Positions 46,224 through 58,469 of a stretch of 64,000 nt of DNA are shown here, one piece after another (positions within the stretch are counted from its first letter, which is position 1; the number at the start of each line of letters is the position of its first letter). The notes beneath the pieces are model-generated. The model saw only the letters and a program-made list of their open reading frames with translations. It did not search any database and had not been told where the DNA came from. Both the position numbers and the translations under genes were made by a program. Origin of the DNA: Exophiala sp. HKRS030 (taxonomy: Eukaryota; Ascomycota; Eurotiomycetes; Chaetothyriales; Herpotrichiellaceae); contig JAHWDD010000007.1 of the NCBI GenBank assembly GCA_023897205.1, positions 2,604,001 to 2,668,000 on the forward strand, read 5' to 3'.

Positions 46224-46874
46224 GGTTGGTCTAGGAAAGGCGAGTGAGTATTGATTAACGATATCTTGCTTCAGGCATGTACTGGCACAATTGTAAACAG
46301 GTTCATCGACGCGTCTCTTGGAGTTTCTTCGACCTCATGGAGGCGACCGCGGGATATGCCGATTTGAACCGCCCTATAAAATACGCTTCATGGACATCCG
46401 CCTCCGCCGGAATTGTTCGTTTTGACTTTCGCCACGATGCAATTTGATTTGACCTCGAGAAGGTTGACAATAGCTATCGGAACACAAGACTACATCTTCA
46501 GCTTTAGACATTTAGCAGCTGCTATACTCAAAAAGGTCATGTCTTTCTTGAACGGTCAGGTTTAGGGCAGAGCTGCAATCCAACGCAAAACTGCCGGTCC
46601 TTCAGAGCCTTCCCCGCACCATCTCCGCCGCCTCGAGGCGATCAATGTTGATGGAGCCACACTAACTCGGCTGTTGAATGACCTCTCGTGATTGCCGGTA
46701 GCTCCACATATACACAGAGTCCGAGGTATGAAGAGTTCCTGTTTGGGACTATGATGATTCTTCCGGTAGGTCTGTCTTTCTTTTCTCTTTATTGGTGGCA
46801 CATCGCAAGAATGTTTTAGATCTTGTCTGGCGGATTAACTAGACTTGCACGGCTTCCTCTTTGATTCATTTGCG
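46224..46874. promoter_or_regulatory. Divergent promoter dad3/fat1
   Basis: A non-coding interval between two divergent starts. No ORF with a domain and no known site is recognised. Confidence 0.4.
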
Positions 46875-49071
46875 ATGGCTTTGGTTTCTAGTTTGGCGAC
46901 AGCCGCTCTAGCAGCGGCCACTGGAATGTATCTCGATGCAAAATACTCGATCCGGAGTGATGTGGCCCAAGTCCGTGGAGGCATGCTCATGCAACGGTAT
47001 GCACAGGAGATGGGCGAAAAGCACGGTCAGGATGATTGGTCATTCTACCATGTCCTGCATTCGACGTATGACGAAAACCACCACACAGACAAAGAGGCGT
47101 TTGTCTTTGAAGATCGTACTTGGACATACAGGCAGCTACGGGAAGAAATAGGAAGGTTGGCTGAGGCTCTGCAGCGGCTAGGAGTTTGCAATCGCACAGT
47201 TGTTGCTGTTTTTATCAACAACTCTCCTGAGTTCCTGGTTGCATGGTTCGCGTTGTACAAGATCGGCGCAATCCCGGCACCTGTCAACACCGCTGTGACA
47301 GGTGACCACATCAGGCACTGTGTTAAAATTAGCGAGGCTGAGTTGTTCATTACCACTTACGAGCTCTGTGGTACAGCTTCAAAGGCCGTTGGCATTGGTG
47401 GGCCTGGTGGTTTACCGCTACTCCGGAAGACGGTGGTATATGACTACAACTCATACGAGCCCGTCCACTCACTGCCACCAGACCTGGTCCTGCTCAGGCA
47501 TGATGATCTGCCACCAGTTACACCAGACATGGGGGATTTCCCCAAGTCAAAAAGACCTAAAATCGCCCCACGGATGCATCACAGTATCTTTTCACATCTG
47601 GGACAACCGGTATGCCCAAAGCGTTGAATTGGCCGGCAGGGTACTCTTTTCTCACAACTTGCTCCAAGAGGTGGCCCGGGATGCAAGAGAAATATAGACG
47701 GTTCTACATTTGCCTGCCGATGTTTCATGGAACGGCTGCGTTTGCTGCACTTCCAACGACGTTTTCGGCGTCGGGGACAGTAATTCTGGCTCGTCGATTT
47801 TCTCGAAGAGAGTTCTGGGCTGACATCAGAAGATCAAAAGCCAACGCAATCTTGTACATTGGAGAGATGTGTCGATATTTGGTCCAATCACCGCCAGACT
47901 CACGGTTTCCTGACGAGAAGGATCATGACGTTGATCTGCTGTTTGGGCTTGGGTTGGCACCCAATGTTTGGCGTGCTGTAAGGGAGAGGTTTGGGATCCC
48001 ATGGATAGTCGAATATTACTCGGCAAGTGAGGCCACTGTGTCACTCATCAACTCAAACAAAAATGACTTGGGTGTGGGTAAGATCGCAAGATGGGGTCCA
48101 ATTATGCAAAATACCTGGCTGGGGCAGAATGCCTTGTTCATCGTGAGGACGGATTTTGAAAGCGGAGAGATAATTCGGGATCCTAAAACTGGATTCTGCA
48201 TCAAAACGCGACCTGGTGAGATAGGTGAGTCAATATGTAGGATTTCTCCTCCCATTCAGAGAAGACACGATTATGTTGGCGAGGGCGGAGCCGAAGCAAC
48301 CACAAAGAAAACACTTCGGAATGTGTTTGAAAAGGGTGACGAGTTTTTCAGGATCGGTGATGCTCTGATGATGGTAAGCAGCAAACCCCCCTGCGTGAGC
48401 ATGGAGAAAGACTAAAGAGGTCTCCGTCTCATCGAACAGGATCACGAAGGATTCATCTCGTTCCATGACCGCCTTGGCGACACTTACCGTGCCAAAGGTC
48501 ACAACATTTCCACGACCGAAGTCGAGAGTTGGTTCAGCCGACACCCTCGAGTCACCAGTGTCAACGTCTATGCGATCGCCATGAACCGGTTTGGTTATGA
48601 TGGCCAACTGGGATGCGCAGCTATAACACTGCGGGACAATCTTTCGCCCAATCAGCCTGACCTGGCCGAGCGTGAGACCATGGCACAATTGGAGGCATGG
48701 CTTTTGAACTCGGAGAGTGCTCTGCCAGCATATGCTGTGCCGAGATTTGTACGGGTCTTGGTCAATGAAGGAACAGCGCAAGATCAAGGAGGCATGACGG
48801 GAGATAGTGGCAGTGAAAGGGTTTCGGTCATCATGAAGAAGCTCAAGACCGGACTTCGTAAAGATGGTATGTCGACCCGCTGTTGAGATGTGTCGTGTTG
48901 GGTCATTGCTAGAGAATCCATAAGCTGACTTTTGAACTTGAATCTATAGGCTTCGTCATTCCTCAAGGAAACCGAGACAAGATGTACTGGATTGAGAAGG
49001 AAGGTTCTGGCTATGTGCCCCTGACGAAAGAGGCAATTGAGCAACTTATCGCCGGCAAGGCTAGATTGTAG
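46875..49071 (+). CDS. fat1: Very-long-chain acyl-CoA synthetase/fatty-acid transporter Fat1 (one apparent frame break)
   Basis: Three exons: 46875-48373, 48440-48866 and 48950-49071. The enzyme activates (very) long-chain fatty acids with ATP and CoA and sits at ER, peroxisome or lipid-droplet membranes. The N-terminal helix (ALVSSLATAALAAATGMYL) is hydrophobic. The AMP-binding loop reads YLFTSGTTGMPKA, and the FATP/VLACS signature FHDRLGDTYRAKGHNISTTE is in exon 2. Upstream of the AMP loop the reading frame differs. Adding one C to CCCC at 47566-47569 gives KIAPTDASQYLFTSG, makes exon 1 exactly 500 codons, and closes all phases at 682 residues. Without it the protein would stop at 47627 after about 250 residues. 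I think this is a sequence error rather than a dead gene, since everything downstream is conserved. Confidence 0.9.
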
Positions 49072-51488
49072 AATTAGCCATGAAGTTTGAATGCGTGATA
49101 CGTGCACGACTGTTCAGCAATTACCAACTGCTCCGTAGCACTCGATCGTCAGCCAAATAAGTAGACAAGCATCGACTAATGAAAAGGGTCAAGATAGACT
49201 CTAAACTCAATCGTCGTCACCGAAGCCCCTGGGCCCTGGCTGAAGCCCAAAAACTTAGCCCGATGAGTTCATGCCTTTGAATCGCTGATTGAGCAATACG
49301 TCAATTTATCCGGAGATACGGCCTAGCCTTGTAAATGGCCATGAATCCATAATAGTTCCCATTCATCGGGTTTCGGATTCCCTCCCCGTGCATGGATTGG
49401 TGGGCCTGACTCCACGCGATAATTACTTGTGTTTTGAACTTTTGAGTCAAACTTCGATACTTGAGATTACGGATTGCTCAACACGTGGGCTCAGGTTTTC
49501 CTGTTTGGGTTGATGCGTTTTTGGTTCGGTTCTTCCTCGTAGCGAACTGACTCTAAGGACTCACTAGCTGAGGTACTTTATCGAGATAGTGTCGAGGTAG
49601 TGTCCATTGAGACACCGACTAGGCTCATCCGGCGCGTGGACATCAAGCTTTCAGCCTCATGGTGTTGGATCCTGGCAAACTCATCACACTCTCGGTCTCT
49701 CCTCTCAATCATTCACAAACTTCTCACGGCTTAGGATTACCCAGGAGTCCACCATGCATTATGCAAGACTTTACGCCATGTTGCAGCAACGCAAACTAGC
49801 GTCAACGCCTGTGTGACAGGATAACGGCTGCGTCGGACTTCTGCCAGGGACGACGCAGGGGCTACAAGGTTTCAACGCTGCCAACGGAGTTTGTTTGCCT
49901 ATACTAAGACCTAGTTATTGAAATCAAGGGGCATGCTTAGAAGAAGCAGCAGTCACTGCCAGTCAGAAGTCCTCCCATACAGGTGTAATTGGAGGAAAAT
50001 ACATGGGTTTTGATGGTCCGGAGGCGGATATAGTTGGCATCATTTCGGCAGTAACATTAGAGGATAGAGAGCAGACGGTGGTAGGTGGGGTGGAGGCACG
50101 TACAAACGCGGTAGTCCTAGATCCACCACACGGAGAGAGGGAGGAACAGAAACCACGAGACCACGAGTCCGCAACTTGAAGAACTTGAATGTCCGGGTCG
50201 AAAAGATCCTGCAGCATGCAGGCCGCTTGTGGCCTTGTCCCCTTGAGGGTTTTTCAGCTTTGGTCCTGTTGAGGTTGTGATTTTGTGAACTTGTGACTGT
50301 CAGCCATTCATGAAGCGAATCTGCTTATCTAGCTCTTCCGTCAGCCAATCAGCGAGAAGAGCTCCTATCATTTCCCGTATGCAAATTGGGCAGCCTTTTG
50401 CTTAATATTGCGCCTCCCGTGCTTGTCGCCCTTTTTCGTGAACCTTTTCCATGCTGTAGAGCCTCCACCAATTTACGGCACCATGCCCAGTCCGTAGTTT
50501 ACTGGCCAGTGGCAGTCATTTGTTCTTCCCCGACTTGGGTTCTCCTGGAATCACTTGGTTCCAAGGTTCGCATGGTTTCGATCTGGGCTGATCAGCCTGC
50601 CTGTACCAAACCATTCCGCTTCTGCTTTCGAAAAGGACGTTTGAGTCTCGAAGGCCCCATGGCAGAACCGGCAGCCAGTACACTGTGAACAATAGCCGAG
50701 TAAAACTAGGCTTCAGCATCATGATCCAAACATTCCTGGATTCGTGTTGAACAAGGGTCATGGCGCACACCCCAGCTTTCAATAGCCAGCCACCATGAAG
50801 CCGAATCTGTGTCTGGCCACACTTGGTTCCATCATTCCATGGAGCATTGAAGCTAAACGAACCACGGTTCTCGCCGAGGGACACCTTTCCATCCTGCCAG
50901 GCCCTTTCGTTCGCGCCTCGCCAGTCGCGACTTGTCCTCCGTACATACTGCACGTTGGACAGCCAGTAGGTCGACAGGCGACAGGACATGGACAGGCGAC
51001 TCCGCGCATTTTACGGCATACCGGACCTCTGCCGCCATCAGCTTCCAAGTAGGCGACTGGTAGGCATCGCCGTCCCAAGATTTGACCTGATGGATCAGAA
51101 TCTCTCGGCCTTTTCCTTGTTGTTGGCAGCCTACTAACTAGTTAGCCTGTGTGTTTTCGTGTTCGGCCCCCTCCACTTCACCTCGACTCACCTTACCTAC
51201 ATCTCCACCTCGACCTCACTTCACTCAGTCACTTTCACCGTCTTCGTAGCCTGATTCCGCCTTTCACTCAGCCGCCTTCACCACAAACCGAATGTATTGT
51301 TCTCCTCACATCGTTTGACTCACTCTTTCACTCTTTGTCACATTGGACTCCAACACAAACGAATCCAGTTCCAGGGAAAACCCACAGTCTTCAGTCAAAT
51401 GGTGTAGAGAAATGCACGATCCACCGAGACAATTGCCGCAATCCAACATTCTGACTCCCAAAAATCATCACTTCTGAAGCATTCAGAA
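49072..51488. other. Intergenic region, 2.4 kb
   Basis: No gene recognised. Overlapping ORFs of 60-160 codons on both strands (for example 49963-50217 and 50516-50989) lack domains and mutually overlap. The last 350 bases are C/T-rich, fitting a leader for the next gene. A TAACTAGTTAG palindrome is near 51133. Confidence 0.5.
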
Positions 51489-54460
51489 ATGGACGTCTTG
51501 TCGATCGAGTCGTGTGTACAAGCAGGTAAGAACAACCTCTCGTCTTCGATCCATCTCCTGTGCACGGCTCCGACAAAAATCCAATCCTTGGTTGAAGAAT
51601 GCGAGATGGCGTTATGCTGCTGGGCGGTGGCGGCCTACTGTCAGGAGTCCCGCTGACGTACAATGTACGAGTCTCAATAGACCTTCTAAGTTCACACTAC
51701 TCAGAATCAGTCGATCTTGGATTGGGACTTCTCCGTCACGCCTTGCACATGACAAGCAATGGACAGACATCTCTCTGACAACTTCATCGATTGAGATGCT
51801 TCATGTTCATGAGAGCCATGTCCATCCGCTTCACACGTGATATATCGCACTGTTTGTTGGATGACCATGTTGAATGCGCATTTTCTAACACCCGGCTTTA
51901 GTCATATCGGCATATAAAGACGCATCGAAACTTGTCCAGCGTCTAAAGGACAAACAAAAGCATGGCGACGATTTCATGTTACCAGAAGACCTAACTAAGG
52001 AATTTGAGGACTCTCTAACATTGGGCTGTTCTGCAGTTCAATCACAATATGATCACGATGTGCGTCGGTTCGGCGAAACTTACGCCCGTGGAGATTCAAC
52101 TGCACGAGAACAAATGAAGGACATCCTGATCAGCCTGCAACAGGCCGTGATTTCTCATCTGCGCGAAGTCTTTATGGATGAGGCTGCCCTGAATCTCTAT
52201 TCGCTGAAAGAGACTTCAGACGACTGCCGTGTCAACGCCACGGTATGTCTGGGTCAGCTGTACCAACGAATGTCCACGGCCACGGCTGCGGTCAAGCAGA
52301 TCTCTTCAAGACCATATGCGGACAGTGTAGACCAGATCCAATTGCCACCCTCACTGGCCTACTCTAGTAGTCGAAGCACACATTCTTCGTTCGGCGGTCA
52401 AGCATTTGACGCCCAATCAGCCGCCTCCTACAACACATACAGTTCCAAAACAGCCACCGAGATCGACCATAAACCCAACCCCGGCCGCGTGCCCCAGAGA
52501 CGAATCTCGTTGAACTCGGCCTTCTCCTACACAAGCGATAGAGACCGGCCCTTGAGCCGAACGCCTGGCGAGGATAGTGTTCCCGCAATGCCCTTCTTGA
52601 TGGTAAGGCAAACGAGCCAGACGTCGGTTCCTCCAGCCACGGGCCAATCACCACGCATACAAGATGATGACCGGTCTTCAATGCCAGCCTCGCCTCCACC
52701 TTATGTTCCCAATGCGTCAGTTCATGCCTCGGACGACAAAGGGCAAAAGTTTCCTCCGGGGTCGAGCTTCTACGAAGCGCCAACGACCAATACCTCCCCA
52801 CCACCACCACAGCCAACACAACCAGTACAAAATCAGTTACAGCCGTCCTCGATGCGACATACTCCTCCAAGAGTCAATGGCATCCAGGGCAATGTCGTCC
52901 AGCCCATCCACGAGCTTGACCACGAATCAGCGTCAATCGTACAGCCGAGTTCTGGCGATAACGCAGGAGACCAGGGCCAATATTCCGTGAATCGCCAACC
53001 AGTTCCTCTGAACCCTGACTACAGCACGTTAGAATATGTCGAGTCCCTAGAGATCCGAAGCAGGCCACCGGCAGCAGTAATATCCCAACAAGAGTACCAG
53101 GAATACGTCCAGCAGCACCACCTCCAGTCACGACTCCGCCCTCAACCACTGTTTAGCCAACCTAACCGTGGTATCTATCCAAATCTGCATTCAGCCGACT
53201 TACATGACCAACGCTTGCACGATCTCAGTCCAGTGTCTCAAGATCATCAGGTCCATCAAGATTATGCGACTGCGCCACCCGGGTTATACCAATATCAAAC
53301 ATTGCAGAGACATCCATCCCAAGATCCTTATGCGCCACAACGAACTCTGTCTTATACACAATCGAACAGTGGATCAGGAAGCCAGATTCGTCACACAGGG
53401 GAGTCTCCTCCCCAAGCAAGAGTAAGTTGATCATATCTGGCACCTGCAAAGAAAGGTAGTCCTGACAATGTGCAGATTAATTCTAGTTCCACCATGTCGA
53501 GACCGCTGTCGATCCGATCTACCAGTTCCACATCATCCAAGATCGCATCGTACGCTATTCGTAAAGGCTTGCCCCGGGAATTGCCGATGCCATTCACAAA
53601 CCAACACCGTCACCGATTGAGGAGGCAATCAAGAATCAGCCGCGTTATGTGAAACCACATGCGATCAGCGTAACACAGGATTCATCGAGAGTTGCACCGG
53701 GCCCAACTTCACCCATTGCACAACATATGCGTACCCTGTCAGCCGAGGACAGACATCAGCCAGCCAATATCAGCGTTCCTTCTCTAGAATCAACAATGAG
53801 AGCACCAGGATCAACTTCTTTACAAATCGCAAGATCCGATCTCAATCTTCCGTGTGAGACCAATCTTGCAGGATTCTGTAAAGGTGCGGTGCGGCACCAG
53901 TTAGGGGGAGGAAGAAAGGGTTCGGGCAAGAGCATAGAAGGGGTATCAAAGGTCAAGAATATTTCTTCAAATGCACAAAATGCAATTTTGAAGGCCCCGC
54001 GGCGGTTTCAAAGGCTCTACCCAGTGGTGGCCGAGGCGGAGCCAAGGTGGAAAAAACATACGACACCAAAGTACGGGTTGCAGAAGGAAACATCAAGTAT
54101 CGGTGGGCATTCCTTGCCAAGAGCCACGTTTTGAACAAGGGCAATGCCAGCGATGCGAGAAACAGTAATGATGTGTATGCATGCTACTTCTGCTGCGCTG
54201 AGGGAGGGCCCAAGGGCTGGTTCGATGACAGCGTTAACGCTCACTTGGCAACCCTGAGCACCTCGAGCGATGCCAAGTCGTCCGGACATACCACCCCGAC
54301 TTTCAATGGACTCGACGCCTTTATGAAACATCTCACCACTCATCGGTTACCGGGCCGGAGACCTGGACTGATCGTGGCGAATGAGATGAATTGTATTGTC
54401 GGCAGAACAGCGCACGACAGTGAAGATTTTGATTTGAACCTACCACCTTTGACGACTTGA
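51489..54460 (+). CDS. Conserved unknown protein: helical N-terminus, disordered middle, Cys/His-rich C-terminus (two frame breaks)
   Basis: Exons 51489-51525, 51902-53421 and 53476-54460. The first intron is long (376 bases). Residues 1-150 are helical (VISAYKDASKLVQRLKDKQK) and recall the fungal N-terminal helical domain seen in many signalling proteins. About 150-560 is Pro/Gln/Ser-rich. The end has CTKC (in EYFFKCTKCNFEGPAAVS), about 75 residues later CYFCC, and then FMKHLTTH with an H-x3-H pair, suggesting one or more zinc-binding folds. Two breaks each need one added base: CCCC at 53572-53575 (giving GLPPGIADAIHKPTPSP) and GGGGG at 53904-53908 (giving HQLGGRKKGFGQEHRRG). Repaired length is about 847 residues. 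Function unknown; a DNA-, RNA- or protein-binding role is possible. Confidence 0.75.
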
Positions 54461-55785
54461 GCGAACTTGGTATACTAGTGATACGGTTTTGGCTGGCGGT
54501 GTGCTTGATTTATGGGAAAGACATATTTCAAATCTAATATATCTGGTCTTGGGAGATGTTAGTTGAAATTGACGGGGAAAGTCAGCAGGCATATCATGAT
54601 TTGATAGGATGAAGATATCATGAGAGATGACACAGACAAGGCTGTAGAATTCTGAACAACCGATGAGATGTGATGAAAATGTCGTCACGTGTCCCCACTT
54701 TACAGTAGGCACGAGTAGGTACTTGGGCTCGGATGCGGCGGATGGATGTGCACGAGCAAAAAGTTTGCGCAATGCCATGCCGACGGCAGCTGGATAGATG
54801 TTCTGGGCATGACAACATCGTCGGCTCCACAAAGAGTACACGCGGGCTAATGTCTGGCAGTTGAGAAGGCAGTGTTATCATTATCCAAAAGACACAAGTA
54901 GTAGCATGATATATTATTCGACTTTTATCCTCGTGTCGACCTACTACCTACTAGGTGCCTACTAGGTACTACTACTGATGAAGCTGTCGTGTCAACTCAG
55001 CTGATGGTCATTCCTTCCCCATCTCGCATCCAGCACTTTCCCAACAGGCATGGTCCCGGGCCACTTTAACTCCAGCCAATGATGTTGCGAAGCCTATCTT
55101 AACCATCATCACCACCTCACGAAATTCACTCGCCCAAGGCCAATTTCCGCCTAGCTTCCGCAAAACTCCAGACTAAAGTTGCCCCAGAAGGCGCGTTAAG
55201 TGGTCTGTGGTCGCTCGACTTGCTTACTACGCGAGTGAGTGAGTGCGGGCGTTCTCGTCTTTCTCAAAGGTCGTGGGCTCGTGCCTGCCTACCCTTTTCT
55301 TGACCTGTGCTTCCTCCCACTTCCCGATCTTGCCGAACAACTTCACGACATCAGTACAAATATCCATCGGCGAACGAGATAGAGCTTTTAGTTCTGCGAC
55401 GAACAAACAATCCACTTCTTCTCCGCCTCGGATCGCTTCTCTGTCACTTGCCGACATCTACAGCTCTTGGGCACAACTTCTGGGTGTCCTTTATCTGTCT
55501 TGTGTCGGGTCTACGGGCGTCAGCATCCATTTTCTTCGATCGGCACATACAACTCCACCCAGCCTTGTGCAGTGTCTCGGAGCATTCAATCGAAGCTTAC
55601 GACTAGCTTCGGAGTTGTGGACGATAGATTCGCTGTGTATGTTGCTTTAGATCGCCGTTCTCACTTGGTCCCTACTACGGACATAGGTCTATTCGACGGC
55701 CGGCGCATGAACGACTTCTCAAGCTACTAGTGCCAGAAGCGGACAAGATACTGATAGTCTGAAGACCGCCTCTACATCTTGCAAG
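54461..55785. other. Intergenic region/leader
   Basis: No gene recognised. CCTACTAGGTACTACT-type palindromic repeats lie near 54940-54975. About 55.2-55.7 kb is C/T-rich with open frames that lack domains, probably leader of the following gene. Confidence 0.45.
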
Positions 55786-56244
55786 ATGGATACCAGCATG
55801 CCTACCAATTTTTATTCATCTGTGGAACCATTTCCTTTGTTTATCGACTCTGCTCCTCCCAACTCGGCCAATTACTTTTCTTCGCCTATCGCCATGGCCG
55901 CCATCCAATTATTAGCTACCAAGACATCTCACCAGTCAGAACTGAATCGCGGCAAGTCGCGGCTCAGCATCTCCATCTCACCGAGAATCAGTAATTATAT
56001 TCGACTACGTTATTATCAATATGAAGTGACTTTCGGTCTCTATATGTTGACGACTCGCGAGAAACTGATCTTCAATTCGATGCTTCTCACGATATTGGCC
56101 GCAATCTTATACACCTTGTCTTGGGGCTTGCAAGGGTTTCTTGTCAATGTTCTCTGCCGATTAGTGTATTATATCACCGGCTCATTTTCGAATGCTCCAG
56201 AAGTCTGCAATCAACAAAGTCTTGCAGCTTTTGATGGAGCATGA
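55786..56244 (+). CDS. Candidate small subunit of serine palmitoyltransferase
   Basis: Single exon, 152 residues. Residues about 76-115 read YYQYEVTFGLYMLTTREK followed by LIFNSMLLTILAAILYT. That matches the ssSPT family core as I know it from animals (YYQY, YML, E-R/K, FNSML, LYT). ssSPT proteins are single-pass ER subunits that stimulate serine palmitoyltransferase, the first enzyme of sphingolipid synthesis, and set its acyl-CoA preference. Yeast uses the dissimilar Tsc3. Here one or two hydrophobic helices (about 95-130) are seen. The N-terminal about 70 residues are an extension of unknown role. The start ATG 55786 follows a CAAG context. Assignment rests on this motif alone, without a structure or alignment search. 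Confidence 0.7.
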   Translation: MDTSMPTNFYSSVEPFPLFIDSAPPNSANYFSSPIAMAAIQLLATKTSHQSELNRGKSRLSISISPRISNYIRLRYYQYEVTFGLYMLTTREKLIFNSMLLTILAAILYTLSWGLQGFLVNVLCRLVYYITGSFSNAPEVCNQQSLAAFDGA

Positions 56245-56777
56245 ACTTGGAAATTGTTGAATCTTCTCACAAGAACCAGTTCTCATCTGTTGTGCCGGGA
56301 GGCCGGGAGATACTAATCCCGAGTCGCTAAAGAAGGGTACGACGACAAAGAATCATACTCAACGAGGCTTATGTTATGGTCTCGATATTGATCTGTGTTT
56401 CTGAAATGCCTGCTCGGCGCCAGTACGACCGCCACACTCTCGTTTTTGATGGGTTGACAGCCATATTCGAGGCAAATGCTCTATTTCCGCGATCAGGTAC
56501 GAAGACGCCTAGTGGTGTTTCAAAAGTCAACGGCGACATTTGTCCGCAAGTTGTGAATTTTATGGACAGTACAGGAGATATGCGGAAAGCGATTATGAAG
56601 AGTGATGGATTGACGAATGATTATGAATGATTATGAAATGAAACCAGCAACTGTATGAGTTATTGGGGTAAGAGGAATGGATAGTTGTTATCTGAATTGA
56701 GCGATTTGAAATTCATTTGTGCATGCTCGTTGTAATTGATATAATTCTGTGGCACCCCCAGAACATACTGTGACCTC

Positions 56778-56867
56778 CACGTGACCCGATGCTGGTGAGC
56801 TCTCACGTGCAGGACATACCTCTCGACCACGTGACATATTTGCCAAGCACGCTGTGTAGTGCACGTG
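56778..56867. promoter_or_regulatory. Cluster of four CACGTG boxes
   Basis: CACGTG occurs at 56778-56783, 56804-56809, 56828-56833 and 56862-56867, spaced 24-34 bases apart. Two are extended to CACGTGAC, the preferred Cbf1-type context. The target gene is unclear: it is about 530 bases past one stop codon and 1.6 kb before the next start. Confidence 0.45.
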
Positions 56868-57466
56868 TATCTTATGCGCGCGCACTCATTCAAGCACAAA
56901 GAGGTGCGAGTCCGATTGGTGTCAAGATTCAAGATTGCGATGAGCCAGCTCGTGAATCGTCATGATGACTTTTTGAGTTGGATCTCGGAGATTTCGCGAT
57001 TTCGAATCAGGACCTGTAGGGGTGTTTCAGCTTGTCGTGAATCTCTGATGCAAAGTCATTGGCTCGAGCAAGGGGCTGGGAATAGGAAAAAGGGAAAGAG
57101 AAAGGGAATATTATTATTCAAAGGAGAAAGAGGCCCGTGACCTTGCTTGGTCGGTCGGCAAGACTGCAGAAGGGGTCAGTGGTCACCGAGAGAACTCTGA
57201 CTGGCTCTTGGGATCACGGCGGAAGGAGTGTTTTATTTTTAAGGAGCACGGCCCACTGCCAAATGGTCTAATGCAGGTACCACCGAGTACCAGTTCGCAA
57301 GTACTGGTCAATCAGCCAGTGAAATGAGGCCTCGCTGACTGGAAATGGGGCTTGGGCTTTGAGGCTTGCGGATGCTCGACCGCGCCTTGCTCGTTTCGTA
57401 ATCTTGAGACACGCCTAACTTTGGGAGAGCCTGGCAGTCACCTAACCCGCCTGGAGGCTGCAGGCT

Positions 57467-57534
57467 GTAGGCTGTAAGCTGTAGGCTGTAAGCTGTAGGC
57501 TGTAAGCTGTAGGCTGTAAGCTGTAGGCTGTAGC
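57467..57534. repeat. 14-base minisatellite, about 4.8 copies
   Basis: The unit GTAGGCTGTAAGCT is repeated almost perfectly in tandem, ending in a partial copy. The unit itself looks like a duplicated 7-mer (GTAGGCT/GTAAGCT). It is non-coding; the ORF read through it on the minus strand is only a repeat product (Leu-Gln-Pro-Thr-Ala-Tyr-Ser). Confidence 0.95.
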
Positions 57535-58469
57535 ACCGCCCAACCCTCAATCGACCCCGGGTGTGGCAAGGGCGAAGAAGGGCCCCCTAACATCAGAAGC
57601 TTCTATGCTGGCAGTTGGCAGTTGGCAGTCGGCAGGTGATGGCTACACTTGCATCTTGCATCTTGTGGAGGAATGCTCCAAGGGCTCAAGGGGCCCAAGG
57701 CTTCTAAGCCACTCTGAATACGCTGAGAGTCCCCTCCCCCCCCCGGTTCCACCCCAAAGAGGACCGAAGGCCCTAAACAGCCTACGGGTACGAGGAGACG
57801 ACGACGCCTACGACGCCCAACGGCCCTCGTCTCGCCTCGCCACGTCCTTCTTCGCATCGCCTCCTCTCAGTCGTTGTTGGACACGAACACAAGCGTAAAC
57901 ACCAACGCATGCACAAAGACATAAACCAACAAACAGACCACGTACACAGTCTAATTAGTTCGTACGATTCTGATTCTATTCTGCGGCTTTTCATTTCTCA
58001 TCTCTCACTTCCTCTTCACTTATCAAGATTACTCTCTTGACCTTTTGAATTCCTCGGACAAAGACTCCTTCGCAATTTGCATGGTTATTGTTTGACAGCT
58101 GCCAATCGCAACCTTGCCGACGACTGTCAAGTTTCCACTTACCGCCAACTCTCCTCACCCTCATTCTCACATCACTGCAACTACAACTCCTACCACAGTC
58201 ACAACCACCTCACTCATCTACTCTCAAAGTCACCTCAACACCCTTGACTCACCTCCTCACCTCCTCACCTCCTCACCTCCTCATCTCTCTATCATGATAG
58301 TCTTCGAGCAATGAGCACATTCATTTGAGTCAACTACCCGACCTTCGTTTCGTCCTTTTGTCCTTCATCTCCATCTAGGTGAAAGGACCTCACACTCGTT
58401 CCAAATTCACAGTTTGCAACACCCTGTCAATCCAACAGAAACCTATCCTCGTTTCCACCTTTAATCAAA

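Larger units (their letters stand above)
56245..58469. other. Intergenic region with E-box cluster and minisatellite
   Basis: No gene recognised. Four CACGTG sites occur within 90 bases (56778, 56804, 56828 and 56862). A minisatellite is at 57467-57534, a GGCAGTT-type repeat at about 57604-57633 and a TCACCTCC-type repeat at about 58249-58283. The final 300 bases are C/T-rich leader of the rhomboid gene. The ORF 56376-56630 has no domain. Confidence 0.5.

Noticed and set aside
57308..57550. 80-codon ORF made of LQPTAYS-like repeats
   Set aside because: It is a translation of the minisatellite, not a repeat protein.
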